A stretch of DNA of 64,000 nt from Anaeramoeba ignava (Eukaryota > Metamonada > Anaeramoebidae): positions 654,001 through 718,000 of the forward strand of contig JAPDFW010000125.1 in the NCBI GenBank assembly GCA_028826165.1. Reading direction: 5' to 3'. Below the pieces are notes generated by a model. The model was given only the letters and a program-made list of their open reading frames with translations. It searched no databases and was not told the origin of the DNA. Both the position numbers and the translations under genes were made by a program. This document shows positions 33,306 through 44,186 of the stretch, one piece after another; positions within the stretch are counted from its first letter, which is position 1, and each line of letters starts with the position of its first letter.

Positions 33306-35150
33306 ATGAATGAAATTTTATTTTTTGGTCAAAATTCAAATCCACAACTTTTCAAAAATGAATACTTTGACATAAAAAAACCAACACAATTCCAATTTGA
33401 AAAAGAAAATGAAGATGAAAATGAAAAAAAAATTAAACAAATTTCATCAGGAAATTTTGGAACAATTTTCCTTTTTGAAAATGGAACAGCATTTGAATAT
33501 TATTCAAGATATTACGGTTCAAATCCAAAACAAAAAATTGAAATTGGAAATATACAAAAAGCATCTGTTGGCTATCAAAATCAAGCTGTGTTGACAAAAG
33601 AAGGAAATGTATTTGCCAAAGGAAAAGATATTAATCAAAATAATCCAAATCAATTTATCAATATTTCATCATTAATTGAAGATCCAAATGATAGAATAAT
33701 TGAAGATGTTGTTTGTGCAAATCGTGCAATTTACTTATTAACTTCAAATCAAAAAGTTTATGGATTTGGTTCAAATGATTTGGGTCAACTTAGTTTTGAT
33801 TATGAAACAAATGAAAAAACAGAAAAACCAAATTTAATGATGAAAGGAATTTCTAAAATATTTTCAGGAAATTATTCAAATCATGTTTTTCTTTTAAATT
33901 CAAATCAAGAATTATTTTCATGTGGATTCAATTATTATGGTCAACTTGGATTAGGAAAATCAAAAAAAGAAACACAAATCGATAAATTATCACAAGTTCA
34001 AAATATTCCAAAAGGCAAAATAATTGATATTCAATGTGGTGTTTCTTTTTCAGTAATGATGATTGAAAATGAAAATGAAAATCCAAAAAGAAAACTTTAT
34101 TCATGTGGAAATGCGGAATATAATGGACTGGGCATAAAGAAAGAAACTTATGAATTTACTGAAATCAAATGTCCTTTATTTGAAAATGATCATATTCTTG
34201 AATTTTCTGTTGGAAGTAACCACACTTTGATTTTAACTTCCAAAGGAAAATTGATATTATTTGGAAATAATGCTAATGGTCAATTAGGAGTTAGTGATGA
34301 AAAAACTCAAAAGATTCCAATTCAAATTGAACTTCCTAAATTGATATTTGACAAAGAAATCTCTAATTACCATATTTATTGCGGATATGACAATTCATTT
34401 CTTTATTATTCTCCTTTTTTTTCTGCTTTTTCCAATCTTGAAGAAGATTTGATAAAATTATTTAGAAGAAAAGAATTTTGCAATATTTCATTTAAAACAG
34501 AAAATGGAGAAATAATTGAAGCTCATAAATTAATATTGAAATATAGATTAAAACCAAATCAAATTAATCAACTTGAAGAAATTCTTTTACAAAAATCAAT
34601 TAAAGAATCAAATCAAATATTTGAGATGATTTATTCAAGCAGATCAAAGATAAATCCAAAATTATACTTAGATATTAAAGAAATTATAAATTCAAATGAA
34701 AAAATTGAAGAAACAATGAAAAGAATTTGTTACAATGAAAATGAAAATGAAAATGAAAAAGATTTTATAATTGAAAGAAACGGAAAACAAATTAAATTCC
34801 CAAAATTAATATTAATAATGAGAAGTGAATTGTATCGAGGAATGTTTTTATCTGTAAATGGAGATAAATCTAATCAAGTTACAGATTCAAGTGGAATAAG
34901 TGATGAAGCATTTGAAATATTAGAATATTGGATTTATTCAAATCAAATCAAAAAAGGAATTCAAATCACACAACAAATAATAGGTGATATTGAAAGAGGA
35001 ATTGATTATTTTCAATTAAATCAAACAAATCCAAATCTATTTGATTTATTAACGAAGGAATATAACATCCAAGAAAAAGAAAAAGAAAAGGAGAAAGAAA
35101 TTCCGATCGAACAAAAAAAAGAAAAAAAAAAGAAATGTTCAATTTTTTAA
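33306..35150 (+). CDS. RCC1-propeller double-BTB protein, copy 7, CaaX tail CSIF
   Basis: 614 aa, sister of copy 6. Blade residues: CANRAIYLL, FGSNDLGQLSF, SCGFNYYGQLG, CGVSFS, FSVGSNHT, CGYDNSF. The second BTB differs from the consensus: CYNENENENEKDF in the linker and ISDEAFEILEYW. The tail is KEKEKEKEIPIEQ then KKEKKKKCSIF, so the basic region and CaaX-like box are kept while the repeat before them differs from copy 6. Only 83 bp separate it from copy 6 and 51 bp from copy 8. Confidence 0.9.
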   Translation: MNEILFFGQNSNPQLFKNEYFDIKKPTQFQFEKENEDENEKKIKQISSGNFGTIFLFENGTAFEYYSRYYGSNPKQKIEIGNIQKASVGYQNQAVLTKEGNVFAKGKDINQNNPNQFINISSLIEDPNDRIIEDVVCANRAIYLLTSNQKVYGFGSNDLGQLSFDYETNEKTEKPNLMMKGISKIFSGNYSNHVFLLNSNQELFSCGFNYYGQLGLGKSKKETQIDKLSQVQNIPKGKIIDIQCGVSFSVMMIENENENPKRKLYSCGNAEYNGLGIKKETYEFTEIKCPLFENDHILEFSVGSNHTLILTSKGKLILFGNNANGQLGVSDEKTQKIPIQIELPKLIFDKEISNYHIYCGYDNSFLYYSPFFSAFSNLEEDLIKLFRRKEFCNISFKTENGEIIEAHKLILKYRLKPNQINQLEEILLQKSIKESNQIFEMIYSSRSKINPKLYLDIKEIINSNEKIEETMKRICYNENENENEKDFIIERNGKQIKFPKLILIMRSELYRGMFLSVNGDKSNQVTDSSGISDEAFEILEYWIYSNQIKKGIQITQQIIGDIERGIDYFQLNQTNPNLFDLLTKEYNIQEKEKEKEKEIPIEQKKEKKKKCSIF

Positions 35151-35201
35151 TTTTCTCAAATTTATTTTTTTATTTTCATTTTTTTTCATTTTTAATAATT
35201 A

Positions 35202-37124
35202 ATGAATCCCAATCAAAATTTCATTTTATTTTTTGGTCAAAATGAATACCAAAAACTTTTAAAAAATGAATTAGAAGAAATAACAAAACCAATTCAATTT
35301 AAATTTGAAAATGAAAATGAAAATGAAAATGAAAAACAAATTAAAAAAGTTTCATCAAGTCAAAATTCAATAAATATTCTTTTTGAAAATGGAAAAGCAA
35401 TAGAATATTTAACTGAAAATGATTTAAATCAAAATCCTGAAAAAATCCAAATTGAAAATATTCAAAAACTTGTTAGTGGCCGAAGTATCAAAGCTATTTT
35501 AAAATCAGAAGGAAATGTATTAGCCAAAGGATACGATATTAATTCAAATAATCCAAATCAATTTATCAATATTTCATCACTAATTGAAGATACAAATGAT
35601 AGAATAATTCAAGATATTGTTTCTGGAGCTGATTCAATTTATTTATTAACTTCAAATCATAATGCTTATGGAATTGGTTTAAATGAAGATGGTCAACTTG
35701 GTTTTGATTCTAAAAGATCAGGGGAAAAAAAACCAATTTTAATGATGAAAAATGTTTCTAAGATATTTTCAGGAAGTTATTCAAAATCTGTTTTTATTTT
35801 AAATTCAAATCAAGAATTATTTGGATCAGGAAATAATTTTTCAGGAAAGCTTGGATTAGGAGAATCAAGAAAAAAAGAAACACAAATCAAAAAATTAACC
35901 AAAATCCAAAATATTCCAAAAGGCAAAATAATTGATATTCAATCTGGAGGTTTTCATTCAATAATGCTGATTGAAAAAGAAGATCAAAATCAAAATCCAA
36001 AAAGAAAACTTTATTCATGTGGGCATTCTAATTATAATGGCAAAGATGAAACTACTTGTGAATTTACTGAAATCAAATCATCTTTATTTGAAAATGATGA
36101 TAATATTCTTGATTTTTCTGTTGGATATTTTCATGTATTAATAATAACTTCCAAACCAAAATTAATTGGATTTGGAAGTAATTTTTATGGCCAATTAGGT
36201 CCTAAAGATACACCAACAGTTTTCAAAAAAACTCCAACTTTAATTGAACTTCCTGAATTAAGATTTAATGAAGATATTTTCAATTATCATGTTCTTTGTG
36301 GATATCAAAATTCATTTCTTTATTATTCTCCTCCTCTTTTTTCCAATCTTGAAGAAGATTTGATAAAATTATTTGGAAGAAAAGAATTTTGTGATATTTC
36401 ATTTAAAACCGAAAATGGAGAAATAATTGAAGCTCATAAATTAATATTGAAATATAGATTAAATCAAAATCAAAATCAAATTGAAAAACTTCAAGAAATT
36501 ATTTCAACAAAATCAATTAAAGAATCAAATCAAATATTTGAAATGATTTATTCAAACAATTCTAAAATAAATTCAAAATTATATTCTGAAATTAAAGAAA
36601 TTATAAATTCAAATGAAAAAATTGAAGAAACAATTAAAAGAATTTATTTAAATGAAAATGAAAATGAAAAAGATTTTATAATTGAAAGAAAAGAAAAACA
36701 ATATAAATTTCCAAAATTAATATTAATAATGAGAAGTGAATTATATCGAGGAATGTTTTTATCTGTAACAGAAGATAAATCAAATAAAGTTACAGATTAT
36801 AGTGAATTAAGTAATAAATCATTTCAAATATTTGAATATTGGATTTATTCAAATCAAATTAAAGAAGGAATTCAAATTACAAACGATATAATTGAGGAAA
36901 TTGAAATTGGAATTGATTATTTTCAATTAAATCAAACAAATCCAAATTTATTTGATTTATTAATTAGGAAATTTACTAAAGAAGGAAAGAAATTAAGAAG
37001 AAAGAAATATGAAGAAAGAAAATTAGAGAAAGAAAAAGAGAAAGAGAAAGAGAAAGAGAAAGAAAAAGAGAAAGAAAAAGAGAAAGAAAAAGAGAAGAAG
37101 AAAGAAAAATGTTTAATTTTTTAA
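35202..37124 (+). CDS. RCC1-propeller double-BTB protein, copy 8, CaaX tail CLIF
   Basis: 640 aa, the longest copy. The start is different (MNPNQNFILFFGQNEYQ), and the usual MNE Met is absent. Blade residues: SGADSIYLL, GLNEDGQLGF, GSGNNFSGKLG, SGGFHS, VGYFHV, CGYQNSF; the GPKDTPTVFKK loop is shared with copies 2, 10 and 11. After LLIRKFTKEGKKLRRKK come about 30 residues of KE/EK and the ending KKKEKCLIF. The FTKEGxK lead-in is also found in copy 18 on the other strand. Confidence 0.9.
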   Translation: MNPNQNFILFFGQNEYQKLLKNELEEITKPIQFKFENENENENEKQIKKVSSSQNSINILFENGKAIEYLTENDLNQNPEKIQIENIQKLVSGRSIKAILKSEGNVLAKGYDINSNNPNQFINISSLIEDTNDRIIQDIVSGADSIYLLTSNHNAYGIGLNEDGQLGFDSKRSGEKKPILMMKNVSKIFSGSYSKSVFILNSNQELFGSGNNFSGKLGLGESRKKETQIKKLTKIQNIPKGKIIDIQSGGFHSIMLIEKEDQNQNPKRKLYSCGHSNYNGKDETTCEFTEIKSSLFENDDNILDFSVGYFHVLIITSKPKLIGFGSNFYGQLGPKDTPTVFKKTPTLIELPELRFNEDIFNYHVLCGYQNSFLYYSPPLFSNLEEDLIKLFGRKEFCDISFKTENGEIIEAHKLILKYRLNQNQNQIEKLQEIISTKSIKESNQIFEMIYSNNSKINSKLYSEIKEIINSNEKIEETIKRIYLNENENEKDFIIERKEKQYKFPKLILIMRSELYRGMFLSVTEDKSNKVTDYSELSNKSFQIFEYWIYSNQIKEGIQITNDIIEEIEIGIDYFQLNQTNPNLFDLLIRKFTKEGKKLRRKKYEERKLEKEKEKEKEKEKEKEKEKEKEKEKKKEKCLIF

Positions 37125-37163
37125 TTTTTTAAATTATTTTTTTCATTTTTTTCTTTTCAAAAA

Positions 37164-38918
37164 ATGAATGAAATTTTATTTTTTGGTTTTAATTATGAAT
37201 CAAAACTTTTTAAAAATGAATCAAATAAAATAACAAAACCAATTCAATTTAAATTTGAAAATGAAAATGAAAAACAAATTAAACAAATTGTTTCAGGAAA
37301 TTTTTCAACAATTTTCCTTTTTAAAAATGGAAAAGCAATAGAATATTTAAGAGAAAATAATTCAAATCAAAATCCTAAAAGAATCCAAATTGAAGAAAAT
37401 ATTCAAAAAGTAACTGTTGGTTCTCGAAATGAAGCTATTTTAACAATAGAAGGAAATGTATTTGCAAAAGGAAAAGATATTAATTCAAATAATCCAAAAG
37501 AATTTATCAATATTTCATCATTAATTGAAGATACAAATGATAGAACAATTCAAGATATTGTTTGCTCATATAATTCAATTTACTTATTAACTTCAAATCA
37601 AAATGCTTATGGAATTGGATCAAATAGTTTGTACCAACTTGGTTTTGATTCTAAAACACTTAATGAAACACAAAAACCAATTTTAATGATGAAAAATGTT
37701 TCTAAAATATTTTCAGGAAATTCTTCAACTCATGCTTTTCTTTTAAATTCAAATCAAGAATTATTTGGATGTGGATGGAATGAATATGGTAAAATTGCAT
37801 TAGGAGAATCAAGAAAAGATGAAATCATCCAAAAACTAACCCAAATCCAAAATATTCCAAAAGGTAAAATAATTGATATTCAATGTGGATTTACTCATTC
37901 AATAATGTTGATTGAAAATGAAAATGAAAATGAAAATCCAAAAAGAAAACTTTACTCATGTGGAGATTGGGAATATAACGGACTTGGTACAAATACTTAT
38001 GAATTTACTGAAATCAAATCATCTTTATTTGAAAATGATTATATTCTTGATTTTTCTGTTGGATTTGATTATACTTTGATTTTAACATCTAATTCAAAAT
38101 TAATAGGATTTGGAAATAATTCCTATGGCCAATTAGGAACTGGAGATATAAATAATCAATCAATTCCAATTCAAATTGAACTTCCTAAATTAAAATTTAA
38201 TGAAGAAATCTCTAATTATCATATTTCTTGTGGTGCTTCAAAATCATTTATTTATTATTCTCCTCTTTCTTTTTCCAATCTTGAAGAAGATTTGATAAAA
38301 TTATTTGAAAGAAAAGAATTTTGCAATATTTCATTTAAAACAGAAAATGGAGAAATAATTGAAGCTCATAAATTAATATTAAAATATAGATTAAATCAAA
38401 ATCAAAATCAAATTGAAAAACTTCAAGAAATTATTTCAACAAAATCAATTAAAGAATCAAATCAAATATTTGAAATGATTTATTCAAACAGAATTATAAA
38501 TCCAAAATTATATTCTGAAATTAAAGAAATTATAAATTCAAATGAAAAAATTGAAGAAACAATGAAAAGAATTTATTTAAATGAAAATGAAAAAGATTTT
38601 ATAATTGAAAGAAAAGAAAAACAATATAAATTCCCAAAATTAATATTAATAATGAGAAGTGAATTATATCGAGGAATGTTTTTATCTGTAACAGAAGATA
38701 AATCCAATAAAGTTACAGATTATAGTGAATTAAGTAATAAATCATTTCAAATATTTGAATATTGGATTTATTCAAATCAAATTAAAGATGAAATTCAAAT
38801 TACAAACGATATAATTGAAGAAATTGAAATTGGAATTGATTATTTTCAATTAAATCAAACAAATCCAAATTTATTTGATTTATTAATTAATAAATTTAAT
38901 AATCAAAATCAAAATTAA
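37164..38918 (+). CDS. RCC1-propeller double-BTB protein, copy 9
   Basis: 584 aa, starting MNEILFFGFNYES. EN tract short (two units). The propeller pairs with copy 5 (GSNSLYQLG, GCGWNEYGKIALGES, VGFDYTLIL) but carries its own residues at CSYNSIYLL, GNSSTHAFLL and CGFTHS. The BTB half is of the common type with ITNDIIEEIEIGIDYF. It ends FNNQNQN, after which the hexamer array continues for about 500 bp. Confidence 0.9.
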   Translation: MNEILFFGFNYESKLFKNESNKITKPIQFKFENENEKQIKQIVSGNFSTIFLFKNGKAIEYLRENNSNQNPKRIQIEENIQKVTVGSRNEAILTIEGNVFAKGKDINSNNPKEFINISSLIEDTNDRTIQDIVCSYNSIYLLTSNQNAYGIGSNSLYQLGFDSKTLNETQKPILMMKNVSKIFSGNSSTHAFLLNSNQELFGCGWNEYGKIALGESRKDEIIQKLTQIQNIPKGKIIDIQCGFTHSIMLIENENENENPKRKLYSCGDWEYNGLGTNTYEFTEIKSSLFENDYILDFSVGFDYTLILTSNSKLIGFGNNSYGQLGTGDINNQSIPIQIELPKLKFNEEISNYHISCGASKSFIYYSPLSFSNLEEDLIKLFERKEFCNISFKTENGEIIEAHKLILKYRLNQNQNQIEKLQEIISTKSIKESNQIFEMIYSNRIINPKLYSEIKEIINSNEKIEETMKRIYLNENEKDFIIERKEKQYKFPKLILIMRSELYRGMFLSVTEDKSNKVTDYSELSNKSFQIFEYWIYSNQIKDEIQITNDIIEEIEIGIDYFQLNQTNPNLFDLLINKFNNQNQN

Positions 38919-39435
38919 AATTAAAATTAAAATCAAAATTAAAATCAAAATTAAAATTGAAATTAAAATTGAAATTAAAATTAAAATTAAAATTAAAATT
39001 AAAATCAAAATCAAAATCAAAATTAAAATCAAAATCAAAATTAAAATTAAAATCAAAATTAAAATTAAAATCAAAACCAAAATTAAAATTAAAATTAAAA
39101 TTAAAATTAAAATTAAAATTAAAATCAAAAATCAAAATTAAAATCAAAATTAAAATTAAAATTAAAATCAAAATTAAAATTAAAATTAAAATCAAAATTA
39201 AAATTAAAATTAAAATTAAAATTAAAATTAAAATTAAAATCAAAATCATAATTAAAATTAAAATTCATTTATGAAATTAAAATTAAAATTAAAATTAAAA
39301 TTAAAATCAAAATTAAAATTAAAATTAAAATTAAAATTAAAATCAAAATTAAAATTAAAATTAAAATCAAAATTAAAATTAAAATCAAAATTAAATTTAA
39401 AATTAAAATTAAAATTAAAATTAAAATTCCAAAAT
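38919..39435. repeat. Long AATTAA/AATCAA hexamer spacer
   Basis: About 510 bp of hexamers, with AATCAA units enriched near the copy 9 stop, interrupted once by ATTCATTTATGAAATT. It opens long Lys-Leu and Ile-Leu frames on both strands that are not genes. Confidence 0.9.
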
Positions 39436-39464
39436 CATTTTTTTCATTTTTTTTCATTTCAAAA

Positions 39465-41234
39465 ATGAATGAAATTTTATTTTTTGGTGCAAATCAATAT
39501 CCAAATCTTTTCAAAAATAAACCAAATGAAATAACAAAACCAATTCAATTTAAATTTGAAAATGAAAATGAAAATGAAAATGAAAAACAAATTAAAAAAG
39601 TTTCAACAGGAGAATATTCAATAATTTTCCTTTTTAAAAATGGAAAAGCAATAGAATATTTAAATAAAGAATATTCAAAACCAAATCCTGAAAAAATCCA
39701 AATTGAAAATATTCAAAAAATTTCTGTTGGAAAAAATGTTGAAGCTATTTTAACAAAAGAAGGAAATGCATTTGCAAAAGGAGAAAATATTAATTCAAAT
39801 AATCCAAATGAATTTATCAATATTTCATCATTAATTGAAGATACAAATGATAGAATAATTGAAGATATTGCTTCTGGATTAAATACAATTTACTTATTAA
39901 CTTCAAATCAAAATGCTTATGGAATTGGTTCAAATGAAGATGGTCAAATTGGTTCTGATTATGAAATACTTAAAGAAACAGAAAAACCAATTTTAATGAT
40001 GAAAAATGTTTCTAAGATATTTTCAGGAAGTTATTCAAAATCTGTTTTTCTTTTAAATTCAAATCAAGAATTATTTGGATCAGGAAATAATTTTTCAGGA
40101 GAACTTGGATTAGGAGAATCAAGAAAAAAAGAAACAAAAATCAAAAAATTAACCAAAATCCAAAATATTCCAAAAGGCAAAATAATTGATATTCAATCTG
40201 GAGGTTGGCATTCAATAATGTTGATTGAAAAAGAAGATCAAAATGAAAATCCAAAAAGAAAACTTTATTCATGTGGGCATTCTAATTATAATGGCAAAGA
40301 TGAAACTACTTATGAATTTACTGAAATCAAATCATCTTTATTTGAAAATGATGATAATATTATTGATTTTTCTGTTGGATATTTTCATACTTTGATTTTA
40401 ACTTCCAATTCAAAATTGATTGGATTTGGAAGTAATTATTTTGGCCAATTAGGTCCTAAAGATACACCAACAGTTTTCAAAAAAAAGCCAACTTTAATTG
40501 AATTTCCTGAATTAAGATTTAATGAAGATATTTTCAATTATCATGTTTATTGTGGAAATTCCAATTCATTTCTTTATTATTCTTCTCCTTCTTTTTCCAA
40601 TCTTGAAGAAGATTTGATAAAATTATTTAGAAGAAAAGAATTTTGCAATATTTCATTTAAAACAGAAAATGGAGAAATAATCAAAGCTCATAAATTAATA
40701 TTGAAATATAGATTAAATCAAAATCAAAATGAAATTGAAAATCTTCAAGAAATTATTTCAACAAAATCAATTAAAGAATCAAATCAAATATTTGAAATGA
40801 TTTATTCAAACAGAATAATAAATCCAAAATTATATTCTGAAATTAAAGAAATTATAAATTCAAATGAAAAAATTGAAGAAACAATGAAAAGAATTTATTT
40901 AAATGAAAATGAAAAAGATTTTATAATTGAAAGAAAAGAAAAACAATATAAATTTCCAAAATTAATATTAATAATGAGAAGTGAATTATATCGAGGAATG
41001 TTTTTATCTGTAACAGAAGATACTTCTAATAAAGTTACAGATTATAGTGAATTAAGTGATAAATCATTTCAAATATTTGAATATTGGATTTATTCAAATC
41101 AAATTAAAAATGAAATTCAAATTACAAACGATATAATTGAAGAAATTGAAATTGGAATTGATTATTTTCAATTAAATCAAACAAATCCAAATTTATTTGA
41201 TTTATTAATTAACAAATTTAATAATCAAAATTAA
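39465..41234 (+). CDS. RCC1-propeller double-BTB protein, copy 10
   Basis: 589 aa. It pairs with copy 8 in the propeller (GSGNNFSGELG, SYSKSVF, SGGWHS, GHSNYNGKDETT) but ends like the soluble copies (FNNQN). Distinctive residues: SGLNTIYLL, GSNEDGQIGSDYEI. In BTB1 the conserved IIEAHKL reads IIKAHKL, a change shared only with copies 11 and 17. The 5' flank (CCAAAATCATTTTTTTCATT) is shared with copy 11. Confidence 0.9.
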   Translation: MNEILFFGANQYPNLFKNKPNEITKPIQFKFENENENENEKQIKKVSTGEYSIIFLFKNGKAIEYLNKEYSKPNPEKIQIENIQKISVGKNVEAILTKEGNAFAKGENINSNNPNEFINISSLIEDTNDRIIEDIASGLNTIYLLTSNQNAYGIGSNEDGQIGSDYEILKETEKPILMMKNVSKIFSGSYSKSVFLLNSNQELFGSGNNFSGELGLGESRKKETKIKKLTKIQNIPKGKIIDIQSGGWHSIMLIEKEDQNENPKRKLYSCGHSNYNGKDETTYEFTEIKSSLFENDDNIIDFSVGYFHTLILTSNSKLIGFGSNYFGQLGPKDTPTVFKKKPTLIEFPELRFNEDIFNYHVYCGNSNSFLYYSSPSFSNLEEDLIKLFRRKEFCNISFKTENGEIIKAHKLILKYRLNQNQNEIENLQEIISTKSIKESNQIFEMIYSNRIINPKLYSEIKEIINSNEKIEETMKRIYLNENEKDFIIERKEKQYKFPKLILIMRSELYRGMFLSVTEDTSNKVTDYSELSDKSFQIFEYWIYSNQIKNEIQITNDIIEEIEIGIDYFQLNQTNPNLFDLLINKFNNQN

Positions 41235-41409
41235 AATTAAAAATTAAAATCAAAATTAAAATCTAAAAATTAAAATTAAAATTAAAATTAAAATTAAAAT
41301 TAAAATTAAAATTAATATTAAAATTAAAATTAAAATTAAAATTAAAATTAAAACCAAAATTAAAATTAAAATTCCAAAATCATTTTTTTCATTTTTTTTC
41401 ATTTCAAAA

Positions 41410-43170
41410 ATGAATGAAATTTTATTTTTTGGTGCAAATAAATATCCAAAACTTTTTAAAAATGAACCAATAATAATAATAAAACCAATTCAATTTAAAT
41501 TTGAAAATGAAAATAAAAATGAAAATGAAAATGAAAAACAAATTAAACAAATTTCAACAGGAGATTTTTCAACGATTTTCCTTTTTGAAAATGGAAAAGC
41601 AATAGAATATTTAACTGGAAATGATTCAAATCCAAATCCTGAAAAAATCCAAATTGAAAATATTCAAAAAATTGTTAGTGGCCGAAGTATCAAATCTATT
41701 TTAACAAAAGAAGGAAATGTATTTGCCAAAGGAAAAGATATTAATCCAAATAATCCAAATCAATTTATCAATATTTCATCACTAATTGAAGATACAAATG
41801 ATAGAATAATTGAAGATATTGTTTCCGGATTAAATTCAATTTATTTATTAACTTCAAATCAAAATGCTTATGGAATTGGTTCAAATCAATTTGGTCAACT
41901 TGGTTTTGATTCTAAAACACTTAAAAAAACACAAAAACCAATTTTAATGATGAAAAATGTTTCTAAAATATTTTCAGGAAGTTATTCAAATCATGTTTTT
42001 CTTTTAAATTCAAATCAAGAATTATTTGGATGCGGAAATAATGAAGATGGCCAAGTTGGATTAGGAAAATCAAGAAAAGGAGAAACAAAAATCAAAAAAT
42101 TAACCCAAATCCAAAATATTCCAAAAGGTAAAATAATTGATATTCAATGTGGATTTTATCATTCAATAATGTTGATTGAAAATCAAAATGAAAATCCAAA
42201 AAGAAAACTTTATTCATGTGGATATTCTAATTATAATGGCAAAGATGAAACTATTTATGAATTTACTGAAATCAAATCATCTTTATTTGAAAATGATAAT
42301 ATTCTTGATTTTTCTGTTGGATATTTTCATACTTTGATTTTAACTTCTAATTCAAAATTGATTGGATTTGGAAGTAATTATTTTGGTCAATTAGGTCCTA
42401 AAGATACATCAACAGTTTTCAAAAAAAAGCCAACTTTAATTGAATTTCCTGAATTAAGATTTAATGAAGATATTTCCAATTATCATGTTTATTGTGGAAA
42501 TTCCAATTCATTTCTTTATTATTCTCCTTCTTTTTCCAATCTTGAAGAAGATTTGATTAAATTATTTAAAAGAAAAGAATTTTGCAATATTTCATTTAAA
42601 ACCGAAAATGGAGAAATAATCAAAGCTCATAAATTAATATTGAAATATAGATTAAATCAAAATGAAAATGAAATTGAAAAACTTCAAGAAATTATTTCAA
42701 AAAAATCAATTAAAGAATCAAATCAAATATTTGAAATGATTTATTCAAATAGAATAATAAATCCAAAATTATATTCTGAAATTAAAGAAATTATAAATTC
42801 AAATGAAAAAATTGAAGAAACAATGAAAAGAATTTATTTAAATGAAAATGAAAATGAAAAAGATTTTATAATTGAAAGAAAAGAAAAACAATATAAATTC
42901 CCTAAATTAATATTAATAATGAGAAGTGAATTATATCGAGGAATGTTTTTATCTGTAACAGAAGATAAATCTAATAAAGTTACAGATTATAGTGAATTAA
43001 GTAATAAATCATTTCAAATATTTGAATATTGGATTTATTCAAATCAAATTAAAGAAGGAATTCAAATTACAAACGATATAATTGAAGAACTTAAAATTGG
43101 AATTGATTATTTTCAATTAAATCAAACAAATCCAAATTTATTTGATTTATTAATTAACAAATTTAATTAA
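41410..43170 (+). CDS. RCC1-propeller double-BTB protein, copy 11
   Basis: 586 aa, last copy of the plus-strand arm. The start is MNEILFFGANKYPKLF; the EN tract contains one KN variant. Blade residues: SGLNSIYLL, GSNQFGQLGF, GCGNNEDGQVG, CGFYHS, VGYFHT. The GPKDTSTVFKK loop and IIKAHKL place it next to copy 10. It ends NKFN, the shortest ending, and the downstream spacer lacks the usual long hexamer array. Confidence 0.9.
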   Translation: MNEILFFGANKYPKLFKNEPIIIIKPIQFKFENENKNENENEKQIKQISTGDFSTIFLFENGKAIEYLTGNDSNPNPEKIQIENIQKIVSGRSIKSILTKEGNVFAKGKDINPNNPNQFINISSLIEDTNDRIIEDIVSGLNSIYLLTSNQNAYGIGSNQFGQLGFDSKTLKKTQKPILMMKNVSKIFSGSYSNHVFLLNSNQELFGCGNNEDGQVGLGKSRKGETKIKKLTQIQNIPKGKIIDIQCGFYHSIMLIENQNENPKRKLYSCGYSNYNGKDETIYEFTEIKSSLFENDNILDFSVGYFHTLILTSNSKLIGFGSNYFGQLGPKDTSTVFKKKPTLIEFPELRFNEDISNYHVYCGNSNSFLYYSPSFSNLEEDLIKLFKRKEFCNISFKTENGEIIKAHKLILKYRLNQNENEIEKLQEIISKKSIKESNQIFEMIYSNRIINPKLYSEIKEIINSNEKIEETMKRIYLNENENEKDFIIERKEKQYKFPKLILIMRSELYRGMFLSVTEDKSNKVTDYSELSNKSFQIFEYWIYSNQIKEGIQITNDIIEELKIGIDYFQLNQTNPNLFDLLINKFN

Positions 43171-43234
43171 AATCAAAAATTTTTTTTTCATTTTTCATTT
43201 TTCATTTTTCATTTTTCATTTCAAAATTTAAAAA

Positions 43235-44173
43235 ATGTGGAACAAAAAAGAAAAAATAAAAGGTTTTTTATTTTGATTTTGATTTTGATTTTGATTTTTA
43301 TTTGATTTTGATTTTGATTTTGATTTTGATTTTGATTTTAATTTTAATTTTAATTTTTAATTTTAATTTATTTTAAAAGGAATTCCAACACTCATTCCAA
43401 CAAACTTACCAGAAAATATTCTTAAAGCATTAATACTTCGAATTCGATTTGAAGAAATTCAATATCGACTTAAAACAAAACAATTTGATGCAGAAAAAGT
43501 TCTTGAATCATTTGGATATTCAGAAAATGAAGTATCAAAAGAAAACAAACAAGAAAAAGCAACACAATTACTTTTTAAAGAAAGAGAAGAAATAATTGAA
43601 AAAATAAACGAAATGAAGCCAGAATTTACATTGCCAAAAGAAATGGAGTTGAGCAAACCGAAAATAAGAGCAAAAGTATATATTCCTCAATTAGAAAGAC
43701 CTGATATTAATTTTATGGGGTTATTAATTGGCCCAAGAGGAAAAACAATAAAGGAACTACAATTAAGTACAAACACTAAAATTTCAATTAAAGGAAGAGG
43801 AAGTGACAAGCATAATCAAGGTATTATCAATCCTTTTAGTGATGAAGAGGAAATGCATGCATTGATTATTGGCGATGATGAAGAATCAGTTGAAAAAGCA
43901 AAGGAATCAATCCAAAAAATTATCTCTTCTGAAGAAGATTCAATCAATCAAATCAAAACTAAACAACTTAGAGAACTTGCTAAAATTCAAGGAACTTTGA
44001 TTGAAAATCATCCCTTCAATAATTCTTTACAAAATCAAAATACTCAAAAGGAAGTCAATCAGGATGAAAATGTTCCTCAAGAATTTAGTAATGAATATGA
44101 TTCCTATCTCAAAGAAATTCAATCTGGTTTCGGTTTAAATCAAAATCAAAATCAAAATCAAAATCAAAATTAA
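43235..44173 (+). CDS. SF1: Splicing factor 1 / branchpoint-binding protein
   Basis: Binds the intron branchpoint through a KH-QUA2 domain in the early spliceosome. Exon 1 43235-43262 and exon 2 43380-44173 (GT-AG, in phase) give 273 aa. It starts MWNKKEKIKGIPTLIP: the WN and G-I-P-T-L-I-P segment match human SF1 (RWNQ, GMPTVIP), though the basic residues before the U2AF-binding Trp are missing because it sits at position 2. The KH core is NFMGLLIGPRGKTIKEL (GPRG 127-130), then ISIKGRGS and HALIIGDDEESV. The QUA2 part is KTKQLRELAKIQGTL. The zinc knuckle and Pro-rich tail of animal SF1 are absent; the end is a (QN)n run whose hexamer contains the stop codon. It interrupts the RCC1-BTB array. 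Confidence 0.92.
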
Positions 44174-44186
44174 AAATTATTTTTTT

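Noticed and set aside
38919-39435. Spacer arrays as CRISPR or telomeric repeats
   Set aside because: No repeat-spacer alternation and no G-rich telomere-like strand; plain six-base A/T slippage arrays.
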